From NCBI RefSeq assembly GCF_014646915.1, contig NZ_BMOE01000003.1:1-64000 (forward strand): a stretch of DNA of 64,000 bases, in the 5' to 3' direction. Under the pieces are notes generated by a model that saw only the letters and a program-made list of their open reading frames with translations, had not been told where the DNA came from and did no database searches. The stretch comes from Deinococcus aquiradiocola. Its GTDB lineage: Bacteria > Deinococcota > Deinococci > Deinococcales > Deinococcaceae. Shown here in pieces: positions 29,583 to 38,811 of this stretch (position 1 is its first letter; each line of letters begins with the position of its first letter). The position numbers and the translations under genes were made by a program.

Positions 29583-32000
29583 TCAGGGCCGCGGGGGTTC
29601 TGCCGGGCTGTCCGTCGCCGCGACCGGCGCGCTGTCCTCGCCGGGGCAGCGGTTCAGGTACGCCTTCAGGTCCGCGAGCGGCAGGGGCCGCCCGAACAGG
29701 TAGCCCTGCAGCAGGTCCACCCCGATCTCGCGGGTGATCTCGGCCTGCCGTTCCGTCTCGATGCCCTCGGCCACCACCTCCAGGCCCAGGCCGTGTGCGA
29801 GGTGCGCGATGGTCTCCACGATGGCCCGGTCGCGCCGGTCGCCCGCGAGTTCCCGGACGAAGGCCCGGTCGATCTTCAGCGCGTCGAGCGGGAACTGGCG
29901 CAGGTACGCGAAACTGGAGTGCCCCGTCCCGAAATCGTCGATGGAGACGCGCACGCCCAGTGCCCGGAGCGCCTGCAGCACCCCGACCGCGTACTCGGGG
30001 TTGCGCATCACCTGACTTTCCGTGAGTTCCAGTTCCAGGCGCGACGCGGGCAGCCCGGAATCCCGCAGGGCGCCCTGGACTGCCCCGATCAGCGACGCGC
30101 CGTTCAGGAACTGGCGGGCGCTGACGTTCACGCTCACGCGCAGGTCACCGAGCGGCGCGATCTGACGGCACGCTTCCGTCAGCACCCACGCGCCCACCTC
30201 CACGATCAGGTTCGAGTCCTCCAGCGCCGGGATGAACTCGGCGGGCGGGACGAGTCCCCGGACCGGGTGGCGCCAGCGCAGGAGGGCCTCCACGCCCAGC
30301 ACGTGACCGGTGCCCGCGTGAATCTGCGGCTGGTGGTGCAGTTCCCACTGCTGTTCGCGCGTCGCGGTCTGCAGTTCCCTCTCGAAGGTCATCGTGCCGC
30401 TCGTCAGGTCCGGGTGGAACAGTGCCCAGCGGGCGTCCGTGGTGAGCGCGTGGTGCAGGGCGAGGTCCGCGTGCTTCAGCAGGGTCTCGGTGTTCATGCT
30501 GTCGTCCGGGAACGTCGCGAGGCCGAGCGCCATCTCCGGCCAGTACTCGCGCCCGTCGAGGTTCATGGGGGTGCGCTCCAGGGCGGCCTGCACGCGTGCC
30601 GCCACCGCGGCCGGGCCGTCACCCGAGTGCATCAGGAGCAGGAATTCCGCCCCGCCGGGCCGGGACGCCGTCTCGCCGTCCTGCAGCGACGTGGACAGCA
30701 GCATCGCGACGTGCGCGAGCAGCGCGTCCCCGCTCGCCTGCCCGTACGTGAGGTTGATCTGCCGGAAGCGCTTCAGGTTCAGCAGGCCGACCGTGACGGG
30801 ACGCCCGGTTCCGACCCACTGCCTCAGGCGGTCGGTGAGCAGCGTGCGGTTGGGGAGGCCGGTCAGGGTGTCATACAGGGCGAGGCGCTGCAGTTCCGCA
30901 AGCTGTTCGCGGATCTTGGTTTCCGCGAGGTGCGTCGCGTGCCACGCGGCGGCCCGGTCGTGCTTCACGCGTTCCACGTCGTGCCGCATGTTCAGGATCA
31001 TCAGGCGCTGCTCGTTGTCGTCGTTGCGCAGTTCGCGCTCCAGCTGTCTCGCCTCGCCCACGTGTTCCAGTGCGAGGACGTGCTCGCCGAGCGAACTGAG
31101 GATCCGGCACAGCAGGTCGTGCGTCTCCAGTTCCATCAGGCGCCGCCCCGCCTGCCAGCAGGTGCGCAGCGCGGCCCGCGCGTGGTCCAGGGCGCTCGCG
31201 GGCCGCCCGGCCTGCAGTTCGAGCCGCGCGAGCCCCAGGGTGCAGAGGATCTCCACGGCGTTGTCCTGCGCGTCACGCGCCAGGAGCAGCACCTCGTCCA
31301 TCACGGTGATGGCGGCCTCCAGGCGTCCCTCCTGTTCCAGCGCGAGGGCCGTGCCGTGCCGTGCCCGCATCAGCAGGTCCTGCGCTTCGATGCGTCCCGC
31401 GCCCTGGCAGGCGCTGTGCAGGTGTGCCCTGGCCTCCTGCAGCTCGCCCTGGCCGAGCAGCGACTCGGCGAGATTCAGGTGCAGGGCGACGCTCTGCCGG
31501 TCGGGCGGTCCGCCCACGAGGGCGAGCCCTTCACGCGCGTACTGTTCGGCCCGGCCGAGGTCGCCGTGGTCCAGGTGCGTGCGGGCCAGGTTGCACAGCA
31601 GCGGCACGAACAGCGGATGATCCGGCTGTCCGCTCAGCAGGACGCGGGCGTTCTCGAGGTGCTCGGCGGCCAGCGCGAGGTTCCCGAGTTCCAGGCTCAG
31701 GATGCCGAGGTTGTTGTAGGTGCTTGCGACGGCCATGTCGTCCTGCAGTTCCTCGCGCAGCGCGAGGGCGCGGTGCAGTTCGCTCAGCGCCTGCATGCTG
31801 CGTCCCTGCAGGTGCAGCGTTCCGGCGAGGCCGCTGCGGACGTCCGCCTGAATGCGGCGGTCGAGGTCGTGGGTGAGCAGGTGCTCGAAGGTGGCCTGCG
31901 CGTCCGCGAAGTGCCCGTGTTCCAGCAGTCGCCACGCTTCGTCGTACCGCTCCTGGGCGACGCGTTCGGGCAGCAGGGGAAGCTTCGGGTCTGGGGGCAC
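29583..32000 (-). CDS. TPR-GGDEF-EAL signalling protein, probable c-di-GMP phosphodiesterase
   Basis: An 805-residue cytoplasmic protein. TPR-like helical repeats fill the first half (for example ASTYNNLGILSLELGNLALA). A GGDEF domain follows from about residue 365 (DTLTGLPNRTLLTDRLRQW), but its signature reads GGAEF and the metal-binding DLDxFK is LLNLKRF, so cyclase activity is probably lost. The C-terminal EAL domain keeps EALLRWRHP, the SIDDFGTGHSS loop and VVAEGIETERQ, so it is likely an active phosphodiesterase. A GTG at 32000 has ACGAGG upstream; another GTG at 32084 is possible. Confidence 0.88.
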   Translation of the reverse strand: MPPDPKLPLLPERVAQERYDEAWRLLEHGHFADAQATFEHLLTHDLDRRIQADVRSGLAGTLHLQGRSMQALSELHRALALREELQDDMAVASTYNNLGILSLELGNLALAAEHLENARVLLSGQPDHPLFVPLLCNLARTHLDHGDLGRAEQYAREGLALVGGPPDRQSVALHLNLAESLLGQGELQEARAHLHSACQGAGRIEAQDLLMRARHGTALALEQEGRLEAAITVMDEVLLLARDAQDNAVEILCTLGLARLELQAGRPASALDHARAALRTCWQAGRRLMELETHDLLCRILSSLGEHVLALEHVGEARQLERELRNDDNEQRLMILNMRHDVERVKHDRAAAWHATHLAETKIREQLAELQRLALYDTLTGLPNRTLLTDRLRQWVGTGRPVTVGLLNLKRFRQINLTYGQASGDALLAHVAMLLSTSLQDGETASRPGGAEFLLLMHSGDGPAAVAARVQAALERTPMNLDGREYWPEMALGLATFPDDSMNTETLLKHADLALHHALTTDARWALFHPDLTSGTMTFERELQTATREQQWELHHQPQIHAGTGHVLGVEALLRWRHPVRGLVPPAEFIPALEDSNLIVEVGAWVLTEACRQIAPLGDLRVSVNVSARQFLNGASLIGAVQGALRDSGLPASRLELELTESQVMRNPEYAVGVLQALRALGVRVSIDDFGTGHSSFAYLRQFPLDALKIDRAFVRELAGDRRDRAIVETIAHLAHGLGLEVVAEGIETERQAEITREIGVDLLQGYLFGRPLPLADLKAYLNRCPGEDSAPVAATDSPAEPPRP

Positions 32001-32159
32001 GCGGAACCTCGTTGGGGACCAGAGCGTGATTTCGGACGCGCAGAAACCACCCGGGAGGGTCCCAGGTGGCTCCAGTCTAAACACGGTGTCTTACCGAACT
32101 CCACCTCTGCTGCTTTCTCAAGCAGTGGTGATGTCCGGGCGGTCCGCACGGTCTGGGGT

Positions 32160-33377
32160 TCAGGGGTTCAGCAGGGCGCTGTACGCGGCGAGGTTCAGGC
32201 GGCCTGCACCCTGGCCCGGCACGCTGGCGGTGCTGGACAGCAGGGCGGCGCGCGTCTGGGCCGGGCCGTGCTGCTCGCCCAGTCCGAGCGCGAGGGCGCC
32301 CGTGACGACGGCGGCGCTCTGCGAGGTGCCGCTCCAGTACACGCCGTAGTCCTGCGGGGCGGGCGAGTAGATGCCCTCGCCGGGCGCGAAGACGCTCAGG
32401 CCCGCGCCGGTGTTGCTGAAGGCGCTGACCGTGCCGTCCAGACCGACGCTGCCGACCGCGAGGCGCTGCGGGTCGCCCTGTGCGCCGCGCGCGGGGTAGT
32501 CGAGCTGAGTTGCGCCGTCGTTGCCGCTCGACGTGACCACGAGCACGTTCAGGCTCTCGGCGTACTGGATGGCCGCCTCGATGGCGGGAGAGGGGTCGGA
32601 CGTGCCGAGGCTGAGGTTGATGACCTGCGAGCCGCTGTCGGCGGCGTACACGATGGCGGCCGCCACGTCGGCCACGTCACCGCCGCCGTTCGTGCCGAGC
32701 ACGCGCAGCGGCAGGATGGTCGCGCCCGGACTCATCTGCAGGATGGTGGACGTGATGCCCGTCCCGTGCCCGAACCCGGCGTCTGCGGGCGTGCCGGGCT
32801 CGTCGGGCAGGGTGTCGCCGTCCACCCAGTCGCGCCATTCGCTCTGCGGGGCGAGACTGCCCGCGAAGAGGGCCGTGTCGGCGCCGGTGTCGATCACGGC
32901 GACCTTCACGCCGCTCCCCAGGTGCGTGAGGCGCGTCTGCGCGGCGTCGAGTCCGGCGGAGACCCAGTTGCCGGAGTTCTCGGGCATCATCTCGAAGGTC
33001 GCCTTGGTCCAGATGACGGCTCCGGCCTTGGTCCAGATGACGGCGGGCGCTTTCGTCCAGATGACGGCCCCGGCTTTGGTCCAGATGACCGCGCCGGCCT
33101 GCGCGCGGACCCGGCCTTCGTTGGTCTCGCTGCTGGAGCCGAGCCCGAGCGTCTGCAGCTGGGGCCGGTCCGTGCGGACGATGGCGAGGTGCGCCTGCGG
33201 TTTGAAGGCCACGATCTCGCCGCCGTAGCGGGCCCGCAGGTCGGCGGGCGTCTCGTTGCCCTGCAGGGTCAGTGTGAGGACCTGTGAGGTGTGGGCGGTG
33301 GGGCTGCCGCTCTGCCCGCAGGCGGCGAGGGTGACGCTGAGGAGGAGGGCGGCCGGGAGGATGGTGCGCTGCTTCAT
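32160..33377 (-). CDS. Subtilisin-like (S8) serine protease lipoprotein
   Basis: A 405-residue secreted protease. The signal ends in a lipobox LAAC (C20), so the mature protein is a lipoprotein. Residues 30-90 look like an inhibitor-type propeptide (VLTLTLQGNETPADLRARYG). Residues 94-125 are four tandem octapeptides A-(G/P)-AVIWTK. The catalytic triad is D163 in VAVIDTGAD, H204 in FGHGTGITS and S352 in SGTSQSAAVV. ATG at 33377 has CAGGAGTCCACC upstream. A BTAD-type regulator is read divergently and may control it. Function of the octapeptides is unknown. Confidence 0.93.
   Translation of the reverse strand: MKQRTILPAALLLSVTLAACGQSGSPTAHTSQVLTLTLQGNETPADLRARYGGEIVAFKPQAHLAIVRTDRPQLQTLGLGSSSETNEGRVRAQAGAVIWTKAGAVIWTKAPAVIWTKAGAVIWTKATFEMMPENSGNWVSAGLDAAQTRLTHLGSGVKVAVIDTGADTALFAGSLAPQSEWRDWVDGDTLPDEPGTPADAGFGHGTGITSTILQMSPGATILPLRVLGTNGGGDVADVAAAIVYAADSGSQVINLSLGTSDPSPAIEAAIQYAESLNVLVVTSSGNDGATQLDYPARGAQGDPQRLAVGSVGLDGTVSAFSNTGAGLSVFAPGEGIYSPAPQDYGVYWSGTSQSAAVVTGALALGLGEQHGPAQTRAALLSSTASVPGQGAGRLNLAAYSALLNP
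33003..33098 (-). repeat. Four tandem 24-bp repeats encoding AGAVIWTK
   Basis: Four exactly 24-bp units within the protease gene encode AGAVIWTK, AGAVIWTK, APAVIWTK and AGAVIWTK, between the propeptide and the catalytic domain. Silent changes between copies show they are not a very recent duplication. Copy number could vary by slippage in 24-bp steps without frameshift. Confidence 0.9.
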
Positions 33378-33718
33378 GGTGGACTCCTGTCGGGACGGCG
33401 GGGCCGTCGGGGCGCGGTGCTGGGGCGGGCCGGGATGAAAGGAGGTCGCTGGGCAGGAAGGGTCGTGACCGGAGGTGCGGTTGGTGCGCCTGGGCGCGTC
33501 GTTCGGGTGGGCGGGACGGGTCTGGTGGCACGCCTTCCTGGGCACGTGTCCAGGGTAGTCCGTCCACACTTTATTCACACTTAGCGTTCATCAAGAAAGT
33601 GACCTGTGAACGCCGTCGGCGCTCGCTATGCTGCCCGTGTGAACCGGTGCCGCTCCGACCCGCAGGCGCTCGACGACTCCTCACCCCACCCCCCCTCCCG
33701 CCTCTGCCGGTCGCCCGC
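33378..33718. promoter_or_regulatory. Divergent control region of protease and regulator
   Basis: This 341-bp region has no gene. The minus strand shows a CTTGAT and TAAAGT pair (about 33570-33595) as a candidate protease promoter with a long leader. On the plus strand TATGCT at 33628 could be the regulator's -10. Between them GCGTTCA (33584-33590) and TGAACGC (33606-33612) form an inverted repeat spaced by 15 bp, a candidate operator for the neighbouring regulator. Confidence 0.45.
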
Positions 33719-35635
33719 ATGACCTCCGACCACTCCATCCGGCGTGCGGTGCGGGGCGGCGACCCCGCCCTCGGTCTCGCCCTGTACCAGGCCCTCCCTA
33801 ACCCCACCCCCGAGGACGACCGCTGGGCCGGGCACGGCCTCGTCACGCTCGGCCGCCTCCTCGACGCCAAGGACCTGCTGCAGCGCGCCCATGGCCGGGG
33901 CCACGCGCCCGCCAGCATCGAACTCGCCCGCACCCTGCGCCTCCTCGGGGACGACGTTCCCACCCGGCCCTCCCTTCTGCCCGACCCGCAGGCGTGGCCG
34001 GACCCTGCCGACCGCGTGCTGGCCTACCTCGAAGACGGCGAACGGCACCTGCACGCGGGTCAGCCCAGACTGGCCCTCGCGGCCACCGAGGATGCCTGGA
34101 GTGCCGCCCAGGGCGACCCGCATGCCACGTCCGCCGACCGGGCCGTGGTCGCCACGCACCTCGCCCGCGCCTACGCCACGCTCGGCCGCACCCTGCACGC
34201 CGAGCACTACGTGGCCCTCGCCGCGCAGCACGCGACCGGCACGCACCGCGTCCCTGCCCTGCACGTCCGCGCTGCCCTCGCCGTCGCCTCCGGCCGCTGG
34301 ACCCAGGCACAGCAGGACCTCGACGAGGCCGCGCCGCTCCTCATGCACGCGCCCCTCCACGCGGCGCAGCACCACCTGCACCTCGCCGACCTGCGCGCCG
34401 CCCTGAACGACTGGCCCGGCGCGGCCCGCGCCCAGGACACCGCCGTCACGCACGCCGCCCGGACCGGACAGCCGCACCTGCAGGCGCAGGCCGAACTCGC
34501 CCGCGCCGCCGTCCACACCCGCCACGCCGACCCGCGCGCCCGCGACGCCCTCAGCCGCGCTGCCGCCCTCAGCACCTCCGGGGCCGTCCAGGCGACCCTC
34601 TCGCTGCGCCGCACCGCATGGCAGGCCACACAGGACGACCCGCACGCCGAGACCACCCTGCGCGACCTGCACGCCGACCTCGGCGCACGCGGCCTGACGC
34701 GCGACGCGGCCGCGTGCGCCCTGCACCACGCGAACCTGCTGCTGCCCACCCGGCCGGAACAGGCCCTCCGCGGCGCGCTCGACGCCCTGCACCACGCCGG
34801 AACAGGCGCGTTCACGCTCTGCGAACTGCGCCTCCTGCCCGCCCTGGACGCTCACCTGCAGGCGCACGCCACCATGCCCGGCGTACCCTCCCCCGCCGAC
34901 CGCCGCCGCCCAGACCCCGCCCCGCACGCCGCGCTGCACTTCCGTACGCTCGGTACCGCCACCCTGAATCTCGACGGGCAGGACCTCCGGCTGCGCATGA
35001 AACGCACGCCCGAACTCCTCGCGTACCTCCTGCACGCCGGGACGGCCACGCGCGAGCAGGTGCTGCTGGCCCTGTGGCCCGACGACGACCCGCGCCGCGC
35101 CACCAACTACTTCCACCAGGCGAAACACGAACTGACGCGCGCCGCGCCCTCCCTGCACGTCCAGCACGACCGACGAACCGGGCAGTACCGCGTCGTCAGC
35201 AGCGGCCCCGCACTCGAGTGGGACGTGCAGGCCCTGCTGCAGGGCCTGCACGACGCCCGCGAGGACCGCGTGCTGCGCGCCATTCAGACGTACGGCGGCC
35301 CCTTCCTGCCGGACGCCGACACCGAATGGGCACGCGAGGAACGCGACCGGATCGCGTGGGCCGTCCTCACGGCGGGACGCGCCCTCCTCACTCGCTGGCA
35401 CGCCCGGCAGGAGCATCATCCCTGCGCGGCGCTCGCCCGGCAACTCCTGCTGATCTCACCGCACGAGGAGGACATCGTCGAAGCCCTCACCGAGGCGACC
35501 CTGCACCTCGAAGGGCCCGGTAGCGCCCTGAACCTCATCGAGGAGCAGCAGCGCCACGCTCGGCGCGACCTGGGGCGCACGCCCGACTGGACGACCCGCC
35601 TCGCGGGCCGCGTCCGCGCCACCCTCGGCAAGTAG
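33719..35635 (+). CDS. BTAD-type transcriptional regulator with TPR-like helical region
   Basis: A 638-residue regulator. The first 420 residues are Ala/His-rich TPR-like helical pairs (for example ATHLARAYATLGRTLHAEHYV). Residues 440-510 form an OmpR-like winged helix (FRTLGTATLNLDGQDLRLRM, TREQVLLALWPDDDPRRATNYF), and the end is a bacterial transcriptional activation domain (YGGPFLPDADTEWAREERDR, SPHEEDIVEALTEATLH). The DNA-binding domain lies unusually far from the N-terminus. No transmembrane helix or ATPase motif is visible. The ATG at 33719 was preferred over upstream starts because the preceding sequence is low-complexity. The divergent subtilase is the probable target. Confidence 0.8.
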   Translation: MTSDHSIRRAVRGGDPALGLALYQALPNPTPEDDRWAGHGLVTLGRLLDAKDLLQRAHGRGHAPASIELARTLRLLGDDVPTRPSLLPDPQAWPDPADRVLAYLEDGERHLHAGQPRLALAATEDAWSAAQGDPHATSADRAVVATHLARAYATLGRTLHAEHYVALAAQHATGTHRVPALHVRAALAVASGRWTQAQQDLDEAAPLLMHAPLHAAQHHLHLADLRAALNDWPGAARAQDTAVTHAARTGQPHLQAQAELARAAVHTRHADPRARDALSRAAALSTSGAVQATLSLRRTAWQATQDDPHAETTLRDLHADLGARGLTRDAAACALHHANLLLPTRPEQALRGALDALHHAGTGAFTLCELRLLPALDAHLQAHATMPGVPSPADRRRPDPAPHAALHFRTLGTATLNLDGQDLRLRMKRTPELLAYLLHAGTATREQVLLALWPDDDPRRATNYFHQAKHELTRAAPSLHVQHDRRTGQYRVVSSGPALEWDVQALLQGLHDAREDRVLRAIQTYGGPFLPDADTEWAREERDRIAWAVLTAGRALLTRWHARQEHHPCAALARQLLLISPHEEDIVEALTEATLHLEGPGSALNLIEEQQRHARRDLGRTPDWTTRLAGRVRATLGK

Positions 35636-35751
35636 GGACGGGCTGGCTGATGCCCGCAGCCGGGTGGCGGCCCTGCGTTCAGTTCGGCCGGACTCCAGGC
35701 GTGCCGCTCGGCCGCACCCCGGAGCGCCGCGCAGTCAGGCGTGATCCCGGT

Positions 35752-36375
35752 TCAGGTGGGGGTCGGGGCGCGCTCTCCGGCACGAATCTCCACGTTCAGC
35801 ACGTTCGCGGGCGGCGCGAGCGGGCAGCTCCAGCGGTGATCGTAATAGCAGGACGGGTGGTACGCGAAATTGAAATCCAGCACCAGTCGGCCGTCCGGGC
35901 CTGCTCCGAGATCCGCACCCTTCACGGTGTCCAGCAGGTAGCGGCCACCGCCGTACGTTTCCCGCCCACTCGTCCGGTCACGGAACGGCACGAACACCCC
36001 GCCGCCGTACACGTCGATCCAGTACGCGTCCAGCGTCCCGAACGGCAGGCTCAGGCGCGCGAAGCGCACGAGCGGCATGTCCTGCCCGGTGCTGGTGGGA
36101 ATCACGAACCGCTCCTCCGGCAGGGCCTCCAGTGCCGCCGTGAACGCCAGCCCCGCGTCGTACGGCCAGTAGGGCAGGGGGCGGTCCGCGCGCGCCTCCG
36201 GCGGCACCGGCGACTGCGGGTGCGTCCGGAACAGCCGCTCGCGCTCCTGCACGAACGCCGCGTGCCGATCGGCGCGTTCCGGGACGCTCAGGCCGTGGAG
36301 GGCCGCGTACTGCCGCTGCACGCGGCGTCTCCAGTCGAGCAGGTCAGTCCAGGTGGCAGCTTCGGTGACGGTCAT
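35752..36375 (-). CDS. DUF1684 family protein
   Basis: A 207-residue soluble protein of the DUF1684 type, recognised from the C-terminal RLVLDFNFAYHPSCYYDHRWSCPLAPPANVLNVEIRAGER region and VFVPFRDRTSGRETYGGGRYLLDT. The cysteines and aromatic residues in YHPSCYYDHRWSCP are family constants. The biochemical function is unknown. It stands alone; the neighbours run in other directions. ATG at 36375 lacks a strong ribosome binding site. Confidence 0.85.
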   Translation of the reverse strand: MTVTEAATWTDLLDWRRRVQRQYAALHGLSVPERADRHAAFVQERERLFRTHPQSPVPPEARADRPLPYWPYDAGLAFTAALEALPEERFVIPTSTGQDMPLVRFARLSLPFGTLDAYWIDVYGGGVFVPFRDRTSGRETYGGGRYLLDTVKGADLGAGPDGRLVLDFNFAYHPSCYYDHRWSCPLAPPANVLNVEIRAGERAPTPT

Positions 36376-36594
36376 ACCGCAGGCTAGCGGCCCCCGGCCC
36401 GGTCTGCGCGGCACGGGCACACCTTGCACCCGCCGGGCCGGTGCTCTGTTTCGCAGCATGCAGTCTCGACCCGTGCCCGTCCGGTACCATCCAGGGACAT
36501 TCATCCCCTCACGGCTGCGGCGCGTGAGGCGCTGGCCCCGCGTCTGTTCGCCCGCCCCTTGCCCGGCCCCCGCCGGTCGCCAGGAGGAACCAGC
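36376..36594. other. Divergent intergenic region, no clear signal
   Basis: No gene, RNA or convincing promoter pair is seen. The only marked feature is the AGGAGGAACCAGC ribosome binding site directly before the next gene at 36595. Confidence 0.4.
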
Positions 36595-36993
36595 ATGCTC
36601 GAACGGCATCTGCTCGACGGTCCACGCAACAGCATCTACGGCATCTACGACGATCTCGCCCAGGTCCGCGACCTCACGGACCGTCTCCTCGCGCTCGGCC
36701 TGCAGGACGCCAAGGTCCGCATCCTGCAGGGAGACGCGGGCGCGCGCGAACTCGACCGGGACGGACGGCATCACGGACTCATCGCCCGCCTGCGCCGCAG
36801 CCTGCAGGGCCTCACGGACGAACGTGGCCACGTCGAGGAGTACGAGTGGGCCGTCCGGCGCGGACGCATCGTCGTGTCCGTGAAGCTTCCGCCCCGCACC
36901 GACCGTTCCCCCGTCTGCGCCGCGTTCCGCGAGACGGGCGCGACCTTCGTGCACCATTACGGCGCGTGGGTGGTGCAGCAGCTGAGCGCCTGA
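36595..36993 (+). CDS. Small protein, possibly of the general-stress (YflT-like) type
   Basis: A 132-residue protein without signal or membrane helix. The start RNSIYGIYDDLAQVRDLTDRLLALGL is similar to the beta-alpha unit of YflT-like general stress proteins, where a short strand is followed by a helix that separates residues by charge. The end (FRETGATFVHHYGAWVVQQL) fits a last beta strand and helix. The family call is by eye and weak. It has a strong AGGAGG site, and the following gene encodes another stress-type protein 149 bp on, so both may serve the same response. Confidence 0.45.
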   Translation: MLERHLLDGPRNSIYGIYDDLAQVRDLTDRLLALGLQDAKVRILQGDAGARELDRDGRHHGLIARLRRSLQGLTDERGHVEEYEWAVRRGRIVVSVKLPPRTDRSPVCAAFRETGATFVHHYGAWVVQQLSA

Positions 36994-37142
36994 CCCGGAT
37001 CCGCACGGTCCGCAGGGAAAAATTGTCGGAACGCACACAGGCCGGCGGACGTTTAACGCCGCTCAAGGCTTCGCGGGGGACACATGAAGGAAACAGGCCG
37101 GATTCCCACGTACGCCCCGGGCCGCCCCCGCACACTGGAGCC

Positions 37143-37601
37143 ATGAACAACGAACAGATCGGTGACGCCCTGAAGAAACTGTCCGGCACGCTGCGCGACG
37201 GCGAGAAAGGCTTCGCGGACGCGGCCGAGAAGGCCGAAGCCGCCGACCTCAAGAGCATGTTCTCCAGCCTCAGCCAGGAGCGCGCCTCGCTCGCCTCGGA
37301 CCTCGAACCTCTCACCCGCCAGTACGGTGAGACGCCCCGCGAGGGCGGCAGCGTCGGCGCGGCCCTGCACCGCGGCTGGCTGAACGTCCGTGACGCCCTG
37401 ACCGGCAGCGACGACTACGCCGTCGTCGCCGAGGCCGAACGCGGCGAGGACGTCGCGAAAGGCAACTACGAGGAAGTCCTGAAAGACGAGCTGCCTGCCG
37501 ACGTGCGCTCGGTGGTCGAGGCGCAGTACGCCAAGATCAAGGCCAGCCACGACAAGGTGCGCGACCTGAAGCACACCATGGAAGCGGCCCGCAACAAGTA
37601 A
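37143..37601 (+). CDS. PA2169-type four-helix-bundle protein (DUF2383)
   Basis: A 152-residue helical protein. SLSQERASLASDLEPLTRQYG, GSVGAALHRGWLNVRDALTG and AEAERGEDVAKGNYEEVL match the DUF2383/PA2169 family, ferritin-like four-helix bundles often linked to stress. The usual metal-ligand pattern is not complete by eye, so iron binding is not claimed. ATG at 37143 has TGGAGCC upstream. Two hairpins follow its stop, the second an excellent terminator. Confidence 0.85.
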   Translation: MNNEQIGDALKKLSGTLRDGEKGFADAAEKAEAADLKSMFSSLSQERASLASDLEPLTRQYGETPREGGSVGAALHRGWLNVRDALTGSDDYAVVAEAERGEDVAKGNYEEVLKDELPADVRSVVEAQYAKIKASHDKVRDLKHTMEAARNK

Positions 37602-37616
37602 TTCCTCTCCCGAACA

Positions 37617-37646
37617 GTTCCGCTGTGCCCTGAAGCACAGCAGAAC
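37617..37646 (+). terminator. First hairpin after the DUF2383 gene
   Basis: GTTCCGCTGTG (37617-37627) pairs with CACAGCAGAAC (37636-37646) with one mismatch. It may form a tandem terminator with the next hairpin. Confidence 0.5.
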
Positions 37647-37650
37647 CAGG

Positions 37651-37680
37651 ACACGGCGAATCCACATGGATTCGCCGTGT
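37651..37680. terminator. Strong terminator hairpin
   Basis: ACACGGCGAATCC (37651-37663) and GGATTCGCCGTGT (37668-37680) form a perfect 13-bp stem with an ACAT loop, followed by TTC. It ends the DUF2383 transcript and may also stop the opposing WYL gene transcript. Confidence 0.8.
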
Positions 37681-37833
37681 TTCATGTCCTCTTTGTCCGC
37701 CGTCCGCTTTCGTGCCGGTCACCTTCGGGAACAGTCACCTTCAGGAACAGCGCCGAATCCAGGTCCGCCTCCCCCGGACGGGACGTTTGTCACGCGTTTC
37801 GCTCGGCTGAGTCCCGATCAGCGAACGGTGGGT

Positions 37834-38811
37834 TCAGGCAGTCACGCCGGGTCCGTTCCGGGCGCCGAGGGCGGTGGCGCAGCGCCGCTGGTGGTCCTGC
37901 AGGGCGTCCAGCAGGGCGGCGGGGCGGTGCACGCGAAAGTCGCAGCCGAGGGTCAGGAGGTGTGCCGCAAAGCTGTGCAGGTCGTCCCGCTGGCAGTGCA
38001 GACGCGTCCCGGTTCCGTCGGGCTCCAGGGCGGCACCCCAGGTGTGCAGGCGGGCGCGCAGGGCGTGAGGCGGGGCGTCCAGCCACACCTCGACGGTGTG
38101 TACGGGGTCCGGCATGGCGAGCAGCACGCCGAGGGCATCGAAATCGGGCGGCGGCACGAAGCGCTCCGGGCAGATCTGCAGGTCGGTCATGCGGTCGAGC
38201 CGGAAGCTGCGGAGCGCGCCGCGCAGGTGGCATTGCCCGACCGCGTACCAGCGGCCCCAGTGATGCAGGGCGCGGTACACGTTCACGCGCCGCGTCTGTG
38301 GACCGCGCGCCTCACGGTCTGGCCCGGTGGGCGGGTAGCGGAAGGTGACGGTGCGGCCCTGCTGCACGGCGACCGTGAGGGCCGCGAGCAGCGCAGCGTC
38401 CGTCCGCACGCCGTCCCCCTGCCCGAACTGCACGGCCTGCTCCAGCGCCTGCACCTGTTCGCGAAGCGCGGCGGGCAGGGCGCGGCGCAGTTTGCTGCGG
38501 GCGCCGGTCGTGGCGGGCGTGAGGGAGTCCAGGCCCAGCAGGTGCAGGGCCTGCAGGCCGAGCGCGACGCTGGTGGCCTCCTGCGCCGTGAACATCAGGG
38601 GCGGGAGCCGGTAGCCGGGCCGCAGCCGGTACGCGCCGCCGACGCCGCGCCGACCCTCGACGGGCACGCCGAGGTCCTGCAGCCGTGCCACGTACCGCTG
38701 CACGGTACGCGCGCTGACCTCCAGGTGGCGCGCGAGTTCCTGCCCGGTGATCTCCTCGTGCTCCTGAAGGAGTTCCAGGACCGTCAGCACCCGCATGGAG
38801 GGGTCGTACAT
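37834..38811 (-). CDS. DeoR/HTH and WYL-domain transcriptional regulator
   Basis: A 325-residue regulator. Residues 5-60 are a winged helix (VLTVLELLQEHEEITGQELARHLEVSARTVQRYVARLQDLG). The middle and C-terminal parts are a WYL domain, with HHWGRWYAVGQCHLRGALRSFRLDRMTDL as its core, and a following C-terminal extension. WYL domains sense nucleotides or other ligands and often control stress or defence genes. It is read away from gltB. ATG at 38811 has no ribosome binding site, which may indicate a leaderless message. The target is not shown; gltB lies 173 bp away across a shared promoter region. Confidence 0.9.
   Translation of the reverse strand: MYDPSMRVLTVLELLQEHEEITGQELARHLEVSARTVQRYVARLQDLGVPVEGRRGVGGAYRLRPGYRLPPLMFTAQEATSVALGLQALHLLGLDSLTPATTGARSKLRRALPAALREQVQALEQAVQFGQGDGVRTDAALLAALTVAVQQGRTVTFRYPPTGPDREARGPQTRRVNVYRALHHWGRWYAVGQCHLRGALRSFRLDRMTDLQICPERFVPPPDFDALGVLLAMPDPVHTVEVWLDAPPHALRARLHTWGAALEPDGTGTRLHCQRDDLHSFAAHLLTLGCDFRVHRPAALLDALQDHQRRCATALGARNGPGVTA

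Noticed and set aside
33719..35635. The regulator as a LuxR/MalT-type ATPase
   Set aside because: No P-loop or NB-ARC motif is visible; the winged helix and BTAD end fit better.
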